Source: Ariolimax columbianus (taxonomy: Eukaryota; Mollusca; Gastropoda; Stylommatophora; Arionidae). From it: a stretch of DNA of 64,000 bases. Each line of letters begins with the position of its first letter. The first letter of the stretch is position 1. Positions 19,425 to 29,339 of the stretch are shown piece by piece. The translations under genes were made by a program, and so were the position numbers. The stretch covers positions 49,422,465 through 49,486,464 of the forward strand of contig JAVGWX010000013.1 of assembly GCA_036924085.1 (NCBI GenBank), read 5' to 3'. The notes beneath the pieces were generated by a model. It did no database searches. It worked only from the letters and a program-made list of their open reading frames with translations, and was not told the DNA's origin.

Positions 19425-19955
19425 GTATGTTTGTGATGTGATACTAAGAGCCTGTGAACACATGTATTCTTGGGATGTGAAACTAAGAGCCTGTGAACTC
19501 ATATATTCTTGTGATGTGAAACTAAGAGCCTGTGAACACATATATTCTTGTGATGTGATACTAAGAGCCTGTGAACTCATATATTCTTGTGATGTGAAAC
19601 TAAGAGCCTGTGAACACATATATTCTTGTGATGTGAAACCAAGAGGACTGTGAACACATATATTCTTGTGATGTGAAACTAAGAGCCTGTGAACTCATAT
19701 ATTCTTGTGATGTGAAACTAAGAGCCTGTGAACACATATATTCTTGTGATGTGAAACCAAGAGACTGTGAACACATATATTCTTGTGATGTGAAACTAAG
19801 AGCCCGTGAACACATATATTCTTGTGATGTGAAACCAAGAGCCTGTGAACACATATATTCTTGTGATGTGAAACCAAGAGCCTGTGAACACATATATTCT
19901 TGTGATGTGAAACCAAGAGCCTGTGAACACACATATTCTTGTGATGTGAAACTCA
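19425..19955. repeat. 39-bp minisatellite, about 14 units
   Basis: The unit is TTCTTGTGATGTGAAACTAA, then GAGCCTGTGAACACATATA. Period 39 is a multiple of three, so both strands stay open for over 100 codons (13-residue repeat with ACEHIYSCDVK on the + strand). One unit has a single-base insertion (19646), after which the + frame changes. There is no start context, splice site or known family, so I leave it as a repeat. Confidence 0.93.
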
Positions 19956-20320
19956 TTTGCAAGTACAGTAATAATGATAGTTTCCCATCGCTAGAAAAGA
20001 TAGCGACACCATCAGAATTTCACTTCGATATGTGTTCTCTTATGGCTGTAAAATCTAATCCGGGAATTAACTACTCTGCTACATTCAGCGCACACATGTG
20101 GGGAGCTGGCTGTAGAATCGTCATCCGTTTTTTTTTTTCAAGCAGCACGCTTTCTCAGAGCCTCCGCGATAGCTTTAATCACTTAAATCGGATCATCTTG
20201 TAAGGTATTGGTGCGGTAGGTGGTGCAGTTTTGTGCAAGCAACTCATTGCTGGTAACTTCATCATGTAAGCTTTTCAGAGACACTTTCAAGGAGTCCATG
20301 TTGCGTATGATACACACCCC

Positions 20321-20321
20321 C

Positions 20322-20353
<32 letters not shown>
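20321..20353. repeat. Poly-C tract
   Basis: An almost pure run of more than 30 C, the longest of several C or G homopolymers in the window. Its length may be unreliable in the assembly. Confidence 0.85.
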
Positions 20354-20354
<1 letters not shown>

Positions 20355-20397
20355 AGCGTCTTCTTGCTGTGAGGTCACTGTATAACAGCTGCTGAGG

Positions 20398-20556
20398 ATG
20401 CCCGCATCTGGCATGCGAACACCATGTCCCGTCCATCTGGCATGCGAACTCCATGTCCCGTCCATCTGGCATGCGAACACCATGTCCCGTCCATCTGGCA
20501 TGCGAACACCATGTCCCGTCCATCTGGCATGCAAACACCATGTCCCGTCCATCTTT
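20398..20556. repeat. 29-bp tandem repeat, about 5.5 units
   Basis: The unit is CATCTGGCATGCGAACACCA, then TGTCCCGTC. Nearly identical copies indicate recent expansion. Confidence 0.93.
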
Positions 20557-20639
20557 TAACAGGAGATGAGTTTTCGGACGGAGGACCGTAGACAGCCGTC
20601 ATGGCAGTGCTGGCACGGCCACTCAAGAGACCTCCAAGC

Positions 20640-20895
20640 AGCCTATGTAAGCTGACCTTCGCCGGGTAATCTTGTTTCCTTAAAGCTGACATTCGTCGGT
20701 TAATCTTTCTTGTCTCACTAAAGCTGACATTCGTCGGGTAATCTTGTTTCATTAAACCAGACCTTCGTTGGGTAATCTTGTCTCACTAAAGCTGACATTC
20801 GTCGGGTAATCTTGTCTCACTAAAGCTGACATTTGTCGGGTAATCTTGTCTCACTAAAGCTGACATTCGTCGGGTAATCTTGTCTCATTAAGGTG
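20640..20895. repeat. 34-bp tandem repeat, about 7.5 units
   Basis: The unit is GCTGACATTCGTCGGGTAAT, then CTTGTCTCACTAAA. Early units are shorter or variant; the last four are regular at 34 bp. Confidence 0.9.
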
Positions 20896-21114
20896 CAGCT
20901 TCACCCAGCCGGTAGGGAGCTATCTCTCTGATTATGAATCAGGTACCGTAAAATGTTATGAATACGTAACACAGATAAAATTATGTGTGTAATTATGACA
21001 ACTGTTCAAGCAAATATATGAAATATCAGCTCTACGTCCCTGTAAGATTTTTTTAGAGCCGGTATATCGGCTCTTTGAATCGAATCAGTTGAAGATCTGA
21101 TCATTTTCTTCCAG

Positions 21115-21198
21115 TTATCTTCATTGCTATGGGCGAGTATCTACCATTGAGCGTAATACGAGGTGAAATGTCCAGACTATTCGGTCCTAAGGTACAAG
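21115..21198 (+). CDS. SLC46-type transporter, internal exon B
   Basis: The 84-bp exon has acceptor TTTTCTTCCAG on the left and donor GTAAGT on the right. It reads, from a split first codon, IFIAMGEYLPLSVIRGEMSR, then LFGPKVQ, with the last base starting a Gly codon completed by exon C. The VIR, basic residue, (K/R)L-VxxxEQG-like pattern is the SLC46 linker before the last helices. It needs the previous exon to end after the first base of a codon, which exon A does only if one base is removed. Confidence 0.8.
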
Positions 21199-21974
21199 GT
21201 AAGTATTGCCACACCATTGAAGAAATATGAAAACTATTCTTTAAATTATGCCAACTATTCTAATGAATTGTGTTACAAATGGAAAATATATCATGCAATC
21301 CTCCTGCCACTGTACAGGTGAATAGATCTCAAAGATATCAAAGGCAGGTGGAAATTAACATTAATTTGATAAAATATTGTCAGCTGAAAATGCAGTTGGT
21401 AGTTAGTAGGTGCAAGCAACATTTAGCTTTGTGATTACTATAGGTAACAGCAAGTAGATGTCGCATGGACATGCGCAGTATAATACACAAATGGTGTATA
21501 TACTCACAAAGTGTACAATTAAAAAACAGCGTGCCATTGTGTTTTTATTGGGGGGGGGGGGGGGGGCTGTCAGGAGAGAGGAGAGAACTTTATGAGAAGG
21601 AAATGCATTTTGTTTGGAAGTGTTTGCTGAATAAAGTGGTGCATATCTTGGTCGATAAATCGTAATACGGACGCTAAAATAATACTGATGAAACCTTGCA
21701 CTGGTCGTCCTGTCCAGATTACAACAGAAGCATGTACGACGAGTAGGGGAGATGATTCGAGCTGACCGGCGAGTAACGATATATAGTTTACCAACTGCAA
21801 TGAGATGATCGCATGGTTTAACCTGCAACATTATGCCCGATCCCACCTTGTCATGAGACCGTTTTCTGATCGACGAAGAGGTTGAACATGAAGTGTGAAA
21901 TGGGCTGACACAGCAGACCAAAGACTTCTATGCTGCTGGTTTTGGTGCAATAATAAAGCGATGGAATTAGTTTA
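21199..21974. other. Intron sequence with G-tract, no element recognised
   Basis: It contains a run of about 17 G at 21549-21566. The minus-strand open stretch at 21403-21921 has no recognisable domain and no supporting context, so I do not call it. Confidence 0.4.
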
Positions 21975-22530
21975 CCTATGTTTGTGGAAATTATGATGAG
22001 ACATTAGGGACAATGAAAGTAGCGATGTGATTATGCTACCATTGTTAGAGGAAATTATAATGAGTATTTAGGTACAATGAAAGTAGCGATGTGATTAGTC
22101 TACCAATGTTAGAGGAAATTATGATGAGTATTTAGATACACTGAAAGTAGCGATGTGATTAGTCTACCAATGTTAGAGGAAATTATGATGAGTATTTAGA
22201 TACAATGAAAGTAGCGATGTGATTATGCTACCTTTGTTAGAGGAAATTGTAATGAGTATTTAGGTACAATGAAAGTAGTGATGTGATTAGTCTACCAATG
22301 TTAGAGGAAATTATGATGAGTATTTAGGTACAATGAAAGTAGCGATGTGATTAGTCTACCAATGTTAGAGGAAATTATAATGAGTATTTAGGTACAATGA
22401 AAGTAGCGATGTGATTAGTCTACCAATGTTAGAGGAAATTATGATGAATATTTAGGTACAATGAAAGTAGCGATGTGATTAGTCTACCAATGTTAGAGGA
22501 AATTATGATGAGTATTTAGATACAATGAAA
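21975..22530. repeat. 64-bp tandem repeat, about 8.7 units
   Basis: The unit is AGGAAATTATGATGAGTATT, then TAGGTACAATGAAAGTAGCG, ATGTGATTAGTCTACCAATG, TTAG. Units are 90 percent or more alike by eye. Confidence 0.92.
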
Positions 22531-22675
22531 TCAGCAATAATAGATGGTTTTCTTCTGCAGTTCGTATCTCATTTAGTTTTTTCCTTAACTAGTTGTTTCT
22601 GACCTATTTACTGATTTGATTTTTTGTGTATAATTTATGATGTTGCCAATAAGCTTACCAGGTGTAGATGAAAGC

Positions 22676-23252
22676 TAAACTGACATAAGAGTAGTACTCC
22701 GTCAACTATGCCGGCAGTTCAAACGCAGAAAAGTCGTATTACAGTGGTTACCATCTCACTGTAACATGCAAGATAAAAAGGAGGCAGACGGAGTGGCGAA
22801 AGAAGTTGGAATATTACCACAACCATATTCTAGTGGGACTTACAAAGAGACCAACAAGTTTATTAGGCCCAGATACATAGTCAAATATGAAAAAGAGCAC
22901 ACTGAACCCACACAAAATGATGCGTTTTACCAGTTTAACAGAAGAGAGCAGGTGGTGGTCTTCAGACTCCACACAAACACCAACTGACTGAGGTAATATA
23001 TATTCAATAAACTGAAGATGGTGCTACTGATGAATGCACCTATGGTACTGGGAAAATGGCCCCTGAACATATGGTGCAAAATTTCCCGACAAACGAGGAC
23101 GAGAGTAAGAACACGTGACCACTTCCAACATTAGACACGCTCTTTGGCAGGTGTCGACAGTCTTAAGATGACCGCTGCTTTCTTTGAATAAATTTACGTC
23201 ACTGTCCCACAGCGTACAAAGAAGAAGAAGAATTAAAAGAAGAAGAAGAATA
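22676..23252 (+). mobile_element. I-type LINE 3' fragment, copy 5
   Basis: It corresponds to the end of RNase H and the C-terminus of copy 1. WLPSHCNMQDKKEADGVAKE matches the last RNase H block. QNDAFYQFNRREQVVVFRL then matches the C-terminal region, up to a GAA-type tail at about 23219-23252. Stops break the frame. A short stretch after the tail (23260-23345) again resembles the FYQ to FRL block, so a second older fragment may abut it. Confidence 0.8.
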
Positions 23253-23369
23253 CAATGTAAGCTACAGGAACGATTGGAAAGCAGGCCAGGCCAACAGAAA
23301 CCTTGCATTTTACCAGGAAAAGCTAAGAGACATTATGTCAATCTTTAGACTCCACACGGCGACTATGTG

Positions 23370-23460
23370 GGGTATGAGGAAAACCATTTAATGTGCTTTT
23401 CAGGACGCACAAAAGAGTAGACTTGCTCATTGTGGGCAATAATCAACAGCAACAGCAATG
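23370..23460 (+). mobile_element. 37-bp-repeat / AAC-tail element, 3' end only (copy E)
   Basis: CTTTTCAGGACGCACAAAAG, then TAGACTTGCTCATTGTGGGC and AATAATCAACAGCAACAGCA. This matches the last 60 bp and tail of copy D at 62690-62762. Confidence 0.6.
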
Positions 23461-23632
23461 GAAAAAAACACACACACAAATGTATGTACGCATGTATATT
23501 TGCGCGCACATACATGTGTACGTAAATGACCTTCTTCAGAATATATCTAAAGAAGGCCATGGGACGTACGTGTGCACGTAGATATCTACCGACGAGTGCA
23601 TGTATAACTAATATATGTTATGTATTTTTCAG

Positions 23633-23786
23633 GTCCTCTGTTTGCAATTTTCGCTATACTAGAATGTGTTGGGGGCATAGCCGGGATATCGGCCCTGTCT
23701 ATTTACAAGGCCTCCTTGTTTATCTATAAGGGCCTGAGCTTTCTACTATTTGGCGCCGTGATGATCGCAGTGATTGTCTTACTTCT
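23633..23786 (+). CDS. SLC46-type transporter, internal exon C (last membrane helices)
   Basis: The 154-bp exon lies between TTATGTATTTTTCAG and the strong donor GTAAGT. It completes the Gly codon from exon B, then reads PLFAIFAILECVGGIAGISA, LSIYKASLFIYKGLSF and LLFGAVMIAVIVLL. This corresponds to the SLC46 end ALFSAVAC...SLYPATL...GFPFLLGA. If not spliced, a TAA follows two bases later. Splicing to exon D keeps the frame and adds a cytoplasmic tail, so I prefer the spliced reading. Confidence 0.85.
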
Positions 23787-23833
23787 GTAAGTGGCATATC
23801 GGCCAATGATTTTATACAATAGAAACTGAAGTT

Positions 23834-23890
23834 AAGGTCTTTATACTGGTTTAGAATATTCTACACAATCTGAATACATCCAGTTTCTTG
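23834..23890 (-). mobile_element. CR1/Rex1-like LINE 3'-end remnant
   Basis: TCTTTATACTGGTTTAGAAT, then ATTCTACACAATCTGAATAC matches the 3' end of the CR1-like element at 39825-39870 and, reversed, 52685-52725. Nothing else of the element remains. Confidence 0.6.
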
Positions 23891-24059
23891 GATGGTGGTT
23901 TAACGGCTGTAGGAGCCCATATTAATAGACTCAAACCCTAGAGATAAGTAGACCCACAGCCAGTTAGGCGCCACCCATAGCTGCTCTTAAGAAACCACCC
24001 GGGAAAAGGTACAAATAACTTGTGTAGATTTTTAATTTGAATTTTGTCCATGGAGGCAT

Positions 24060-24310
24060 TGCTCGCTAAGCCCTCTCTTTTCCATTTCCAACTGACAATA
24101 CATTTTTAACGTGCTCGACACTGAACACGGCAGTCAGATCTTGCAACCCAGAGATCAGGGGAGTTTTCACCAAAAGATCCACGTGAAAAGAATACCGGTC
24201 TCCGCAGTGATTCGAACCCTCGACCTCGAGACCACTGAGTCGCCATATACATATGGATCTTTACTATTACTTACAAGTAATAGTAAAGATCCCGTCACGC
24301 CATGCGGACC
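24060..24310 (-). mobile_element. tRNA-derived SINE candidate
   Basis: The minus strand reads TGGCGACTCAGTGGTCTCGA (A-box like), then GGTCGAGGGTTCGAATCACT with a perfect B-box core (GGTTCGAATC). A body follows with TTCACGTGGATCTTTTGGTG. An 18-bp perfect hairpin lies just upstream of the A-box (24255-24292). The body is not in another copy in this window, so family status is unproven. Confidence 0.5.
24255..24292. repeat. Perfect 18-bp inverted repeat with 2-nt spacer
   Basis: GGATCTTTACTATTACTT is followed by AC and then its exact reverse complement. It would form a very stable hairpin in single-stranded DNA or RNA. Confidence 0.95.
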
Positions 24311-24651
24311 ATGGGAAATATAGTGTTAGGCCCATATTAATGTGTAACCCCATAAGTATGTGTCTGTATTTGTTTTTATCCTGGAGTGTCACAGAGACAT
24401 AATGGTTATATGTTTCTTGACCGACTTTTGAGCTGATGCGGCTTCGATTTGTTTATTTCGGATAGTTGGACCTCGTAAAATGAATTGTCTAACACTCTAT
24501 CCCTGGCGGCGATACCAGCTATTCAACTTACCTTTACCTTAGTGGTGCTAGGTGAAGGATGATTCTGTGTGTGGTGGGTTTGAAAACATTACTATTGATA
24601 ACAATAAGACAATTAATAATCTTTGCTTCAACATCAGTGACCGGTTGCGTC

Positions 24652-24663
24652 GATCGGCCCACC
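24652..24663. repeat. Left 12-bp target-site duplication of I-type copy 2
   Basis: GATCGGCCCACC here is repeated exactly at 27704-27715. Confidence 0.9.
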
Positions 24664-25332
24664 CAACCAAACAAAGACCTGTCGCTCTCCAGTATGGAAG
24701 TCAAAGACTCCAACTGCATAGTAGTTGGAGACTTCAACAGCCACTCGGAGAGATGGGGATACTCGGACACAGACAGCAGAGGTGACGAAGTGGAAGATTG
24801 GGAGATAGACACAAATCTCCGTCTAATCAATAGGCCGGAGGATGGCCCTCGCTTCTATTCTAGAACATGGCATACCACCTCTACTCCAGATTTGGCCTTC
24901 TCCACAGTGGACATTCACAATAAAATAGACCGCCAGGTGCTAAACCAATTGGCAGGTAGCGACCACAGGCCAATTAGGCTAGAAATTGACATGGAAGTAG
25001 GCCCACATGAAACAAAACCGCTCCCACGTTGGAATTTCAAACGAGCCGACTGGGACAGATTTGCAAGCCTGACAGATGGACTGTGTGAAACCATCAACAC
25101 ACGGAACAACAAAATAAAGCCCATGGTGGAAAGCCTAAGCAAAGCAATAATGCAAGCCGCCACTGAAACCATCCCAAGAGGAGCTAGGAAAAACTATAAG
25201 CCCTATTGGAAGGATGAGTTGCAGAAAGCGGAAGACGCAGTCACAAATGCTAGGAACATGGCAGAGCGAGAACAATCTATGGAGGCAAATATCGCCCTCA
25301 AACCCGTACGGCGAAATACAAATACACTCTAA
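24664..25332 (+). pseudogene. LINE copy 2 endonuclease C-terminal portion
   Basis: Open from the truncation point: LSSMEVKDSNCIVVGDFNSH, then SERWGYSDTD, with GSDHRPIRL near 24955. It keeps Ser-Arg (TATTCTAGA) at 24858 where copy 1 has the TGA stop. The frame is lost at about 25300. Confidence 0.85.
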
Positions 25333-25947
25333 ACCAAACAGCAAGAGAAAGCTGGAAAAACAAAACACAAAGCCTCAACTTAGACAAAGAAGGGAACAAA
25401 CTATGGAAGCTAGTCAGAGCCATGCATGACGAAACTCCGTCAAACAAACAAATTACCATCAAGCAGGGCGAAAACTTGCTCACTGGAAAAAAAGCCGCAA
25501 ACGCCTTTGTTGAACACTATGCCAGAGCGAACCACATAGATGTCCCTGCAGATAGGCATACAGACATTAATGAAGAGCAAAAGGAGCACGACAACATCAA
25601 TATGGCACCAGAAGAGCTGTGTCGGCAAACTGATAGAACGTATGATAAACACCAGACTGATGTGGCATCTGGAAGAAAAACGCATATTAACTCCACAGCA
25701 AGCAGGCTTTAGACAGCACAGATCCACTGAGGATCAGGTCATCCTCATAGCCCAGGAAATAGAAGATGCCTACCAGGAACAGAAACACACAGTAGCGGTT
25801 TGGGTGGACCTGTAAAAGGCATTTGACAAAGTCTGGAAAGAGGGACTTAGAGTCAAGCTAAGAAGAAGTGAAGTTTATGGGAAAATGTACAAGTGGATCA
25901 ACTACTACCTCAAAAAATGAACGGCGAGAGTTCAAGTACAAGGACAG

Positions 25948-26568
25948 ATGTGCAAAAAGGTGACACTTGAGCAGGGAGTACCCCAAGGGAGAGTACTGTC
26001 ACCCACACTCTTCCTGGTGTATATAAATGACATTACAGAGAATATACCAAGAAGAGTCCATAGCTCAATGTTTGCAGACGATCTGGCTATGTGGACCTCT
26101 GAAAAGAATCTTACCATAGCAAGAAATCGGAAGCAGCAGGCCCTAACATCGCTGGAAGAGCGGGCGAACTCATGGCTGGTCAAAATAAACGAGGAAAAAA
26201 CGACATGTACAATATTCTCGCTATCAATCATTGATCGGCGCATGACATGGAAAAGTCAGATCGAGAGAAACAGAATGAGAGCCAGAGAAAGAATGGCAAT
26301 CATGAAGAAACTTGCTGGCACAAGCTGGGGAGCAGACGAAAGTATACTAAAGAAACTGTACACTGGAAGAGTGAGACCAGTTCTCGAGTATGGCATTGCA
26401 GCATGGACAACAGCAGCAAAGGCGAACTTCGATAAAATTAGCAAACTCCAAAACCAAGCCATGAGAGTTATAACAGAAGGCATGAAGTCAACGCAAATTG
26501 TAGAACTTGAAAAGATTACAAAACTGCAATCCATGACCGACAGAAGAGACTGCAGAGCCCAGCTGTAA
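25948..26568 (+). pseudogene. LINE copy 2 RT palm and thumb
   Basis: It runs from CKKVTLEQGVPQGRVLSP through FADDLAMWTSEKN to RPVLEYGIAAWTTAA. An in-frame loss of about 25 codons after TIFSLS removes the segment between the palm and thumb. It ends at a TAA that replaces the Gln codon of copy 1. Confidence 0.85.
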
Positions 26569-26833
26569 TCAGAGAAACTCATAAGACTGACTGACCACCC
26601 AATGCACCAGAGACTAAACAATTTCGGAAATGGGAAACTAAAGCGAAGAAACTTTGCAGAAATAGCCAAAGCAAAGATGCACGAAAACCCCATGAACGCA
26701 CTACCACCAAAGTCCATCCCTACTGTACGAAAACCTACCTGGAGGCAGCATATATTTCCAGAGGTGGTAAAAAAAAATACCAGGTATTGGAAACAAAAAC
26801 TGCCAGTCTGAAAAAGAAAGAAGAGATACTACC

Positions 26834-27742
26834 TTGAGTTACATAACGGAAAACTACCCAAGCATGGACTGGACCCATGCATACACCGACGGTTCCGTAA
26901 CAAATACAACACAGAACGGAGGGGCAGGAGCATTTCTGAACTTACCAAATGGCAGAAAAATAACACTGTCATTCGCTACTGGAAAATACACAAGCAATTT
27001 CAGAGCGGAGGCAGAGGCACTGAGGTCGGCAGTGGAAGAAATGGTGACAGGTAAAAGGAATGAAAGCCACATAGTCCTGCTTACAGATGCTCTGGCCGTA
27101 GTCACAGCACTAAAAAGCCAGAAAAATACTGAACTTAATGATTTAAGAGCAGTACTCTGTCAACTATGCCAGCAGTCCACACCAAAAAGGGTAGTGGTGC
27201 AGTGGGTTCTATCTTACTGCAACATCCAAGGCAACGAGGAGGCAGACAGACTGGCAAAAGAAGGTGCAAAACTACCACAACCAGATACTAGTATGACATA
27301 CGAAGAGTCAAAACGGCTTATTAGAGCTAGATACATGACCAAATGGGAAACCGAACATGCTGGCTACACCAAAAACGATGCCTATTACCAGTTGAACAGA
27401 AGAGAGCAGGTCGTGGTCTTCAGACTGTGCACTGGCCACTATAGACTGAGGTACTACCTATTCAACAAATTGAAGATAGGTGGCACGGACGAATGCTCGT
27501 GTGGTACCAGGAAAATGACCGCTGAGCATTTGCTGCAAAACTGCCCGACATACGAGGATCAGAGAGAGCAGATGTGGCCATCACCAGTGGCAACACTAGA
27601 CAAGCTCTATGGCAGTGTCGACAGCCTCAGGATGACCGCTGTCTTTTTTCGAGAAAATAATGGTTACTGTCTGACTGCGTACGATGAAGAAGAAGAAGAA
27701 GAAGATCGGCCCACCATGACCACGTACAGCAGCAAAAAATGA
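26834..27742 (+). pseudogene. LINE copy 2 RNase H and C-terminal tail
   Basis: RNase H motifs TDGSVTN, LLTDALAVV and NIQGNEEADRLAKEGAKL are intact. The WVPSH block of copy 1 is WVLSY here, which changes the His. The Cys/His tail ECSCGTRKMTAEHLLQNC follows. The ORF reads through the GAA tail into flanking DNA, so its last residues are not element-encoded. Confidence 0.85.
27704..27715. repeat. Right 12-bp target-site duplication of I-type copy 2
   Basis: GATCGGCCCACC is an exact match to 24652-24663. Confidence 0.9.
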
Positions 27743-28080
27743 CACTCAAAGTTGCAAAACCCACTGAACTTTCAATATCCGTGGATAAAAACCTTGGCAC
27801 CTTTTGGTTAATGGTAAATGTGTGGACTCAATGGGGGGAGCTGAGTACTCCGCTGACTTGTCGGGTGTCACGAGGATTGAAAGCAGCACTCAGCGTGTGA
27901 GCGATGTATCTTAGTCCTGCTGCTAACCGGGTAGGGCCCAATCTCTGCCGGGCGATGTGTTAGTCCACGATTGGTCCATGTGTAATTTCCTAGCCACGTT
28001 AACACCAACACTGTCAGAAAACGTGACGAAGGGCGCCAATCTCGTCATGATCAGGCGTGAACCATAGGAATACGGCACAA
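27716..28080. other. Intron spacer, nothing recognised
   Basis: No gene or repeat is identified between copy 2 and the TACTGATA array. Confidence 0.35.
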
Positions 28081-28392
28081 GTATATCAATACTGATTGTA
28101 ACATTAGTAGTAATACTTAAAGAAATAGTAATACTGATAATAATACTGATAGTAATACTGATAATAATACTGATAGTAATACTGATAATAATACTGATAA
28201 TAATACTGATAGTAGTACTGATAGTAATACTGATAGCAATACTGATAATAATACTGATAATAATACTGATAGCAATACTGATAATAATACTGATAGTAGT
28301 ACTGATAGTAATACTGATAGCAATACTGATAGTAATACTGATAGTAATACTGATAATAATACTGATAGTAGTACTGATAGCAATACTGACAA
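28081..28392. repeat. 12-bp (TACTGATARTAA) array
   Basis: About 25 units of TAATACTGATAG or TAATACTGATAA. It adjoins the (GTT)n tail of the minus-strand AAC-tail element that follows. Opposite-strand Ile/Ser and Leu/Ser ORFs are products of the repeat. Confidence 0.93.
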
Positions 28393-28403
28393 TTGTATTG
28401 GTT

Positions 28404-28710
28404 GTTGTTGTTCGAATGTCCATAATGAGTAGGTTTACTCTTTTCTGCCCCCTAAAAAGGGCGTGAAGTGGCGGGTTACAGTAGCTTTATTCACATCCCG
28501 GGTGTGCTGATGATATTGTTTGACTTCATTTGCGTGCTGCTCACTACTACGGGGATTACGTAAATCCCGCATCTTGTTAGCCAGGCTGCCATGAAAACAC
28601 CCCGTTTCCAGGGAGGGCTACTAGGAAGTCGAGGTGAGGGTCTTGGCCAGCATACTTTGCCGGATCCTAACATGTCTGATCAGTATGTTGTGCTTGACCA
28701 GACGTTAGTC
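28404..28710 (-). mobile_element. 37-bp-repeat / AAC-tail element, copy C
   Basis: The + strand begins GGTTGTTGTTGTTCGAATGT, which is the reversed tail. It continues with CATAATGAGTAGG, GTGCTGATGATATTG, TTGTTAGCCAGGCTGCCATG and AGGGTCTTGGCCAGCATAC. It ends with one or two degenerate 37-bp units (ACATGTCTGATCAGTATG). The order is the same as in copy B. Confidence 0.7.
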
Positions 28711-29245
28711 TTGCCCCCGGAGGTAGTGTGTTAAATATATCTTCTTCGACGTTTGCAGCCTCGCTGTAAACTATGACACAGGATAACAAAACGTCTTTTT
28801 TGGAACCAACGAAGAAGAAGAGGACTAAATGCAAAGAGTGGTAGACTAAAGCTGAAACTGCTGTGACAAAATGAGACATGATGATGATGATGATGAGGGC
28901 GCGGAGTAATATGTTGGCTATTGTAATTGTTTTCGAATGCACTCTGGTGACTGGCTGAAATTCCTCTTCTGACATCCCATGACGTTCTGAATAATATGGA
29001 CCTGGATCATCCTTGCTGTAGTACAATACAACGCTTCTCAGCAGGCTCAGCACTGCAGGGATCACAGTGTCAATCCCCACGTAGTTGTCCAATCTTCTGT
29101 AACACACCCTGTTAATATGTGTACAATGTAGAAGTAAAAGGGGCTTGGCCAGTACGCTTCACTTGACCTTGACATTAACCATCACACACAGATGATAAGC
29201 TAAAATGGCAGTCCATTCTAACTATATCTGTAATTTGTTCCCCAG
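28711..29245. other. Intron sequence, mostly unrecognised
   Basis: It holds a short (ATG)n run at about 28878-28894. A weak 30-bp similarity at 29133-29165 (GGCTTGGCCAGTACGCTTCA) suggests a degenerate edge of the AAC-tail family. No exon is visible before 29246. Confidence 0.35.
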
Positions 29246-29339
29246 GTTTTACCAAGTTATCTGGAAACGCCATATTCTGGAAGAGCTTGTGAAAGAGTTG
29301 CGACATAAATCTGAACCCAGCACACAATCGCCATCTTAA
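29246..29339 (+). CDS. SLC46-type transporter, terminal exon D
   Basis: Acceptor TTTGTTCCCCAG. The first base completes the Leu codon split at the end of exon C. The exon then reads FYQVIWKRHILEELVKELRH and KSEPSTQSPS before TAA at 29337-29339. A short charged tail after the last helix fits the cytoplasmic C-terminus of a major-facilitator carrier. Phase agreement with exon C and the good acceptor are the evidence; the tail itself is not conserved enough to recognise. The 3' UTR extends to the right and its end is not identified. Confidence 0.7.

Larger units (their letters stand above)
24664..27703 (+). mobile_element. I-superfamily LINE, copy 2, 5'-truncated
   Basis: 3.04 kb with an exact 12-bp duplication. 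The 5' end lies within the endonuclease coding region (equivalent to about 1411 in copy 1) and the 3' end is a GAA tail. Relative to copy 1 it lacks about 269 bp between a repeated GAGC near 25618, removing the RT fingers, and about 75 bp near 26228. Nonsense codons occur at 25813 and 26566, with further stops and shifts. It is a dead copy but retains the 23 bp missing from copy 1, so it informs the ancestral sequence. Confidence 0.92.

Noticed and set aside
21403..21921. 172-codon minus-strand ORF in the second visible intron
   Set aside because: No motif or homologous copy is seen, it includes a Pro run from the G-tract, and it opposes the host gene.
23787..23792. Stop codon directly after exon C as the end of the transporter
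   Set aside because: GTAAGT is a near-perfect donor at this point and exon D continues in phase with a good acceptor. The unspliced reading cannot be excluded without transcripts.
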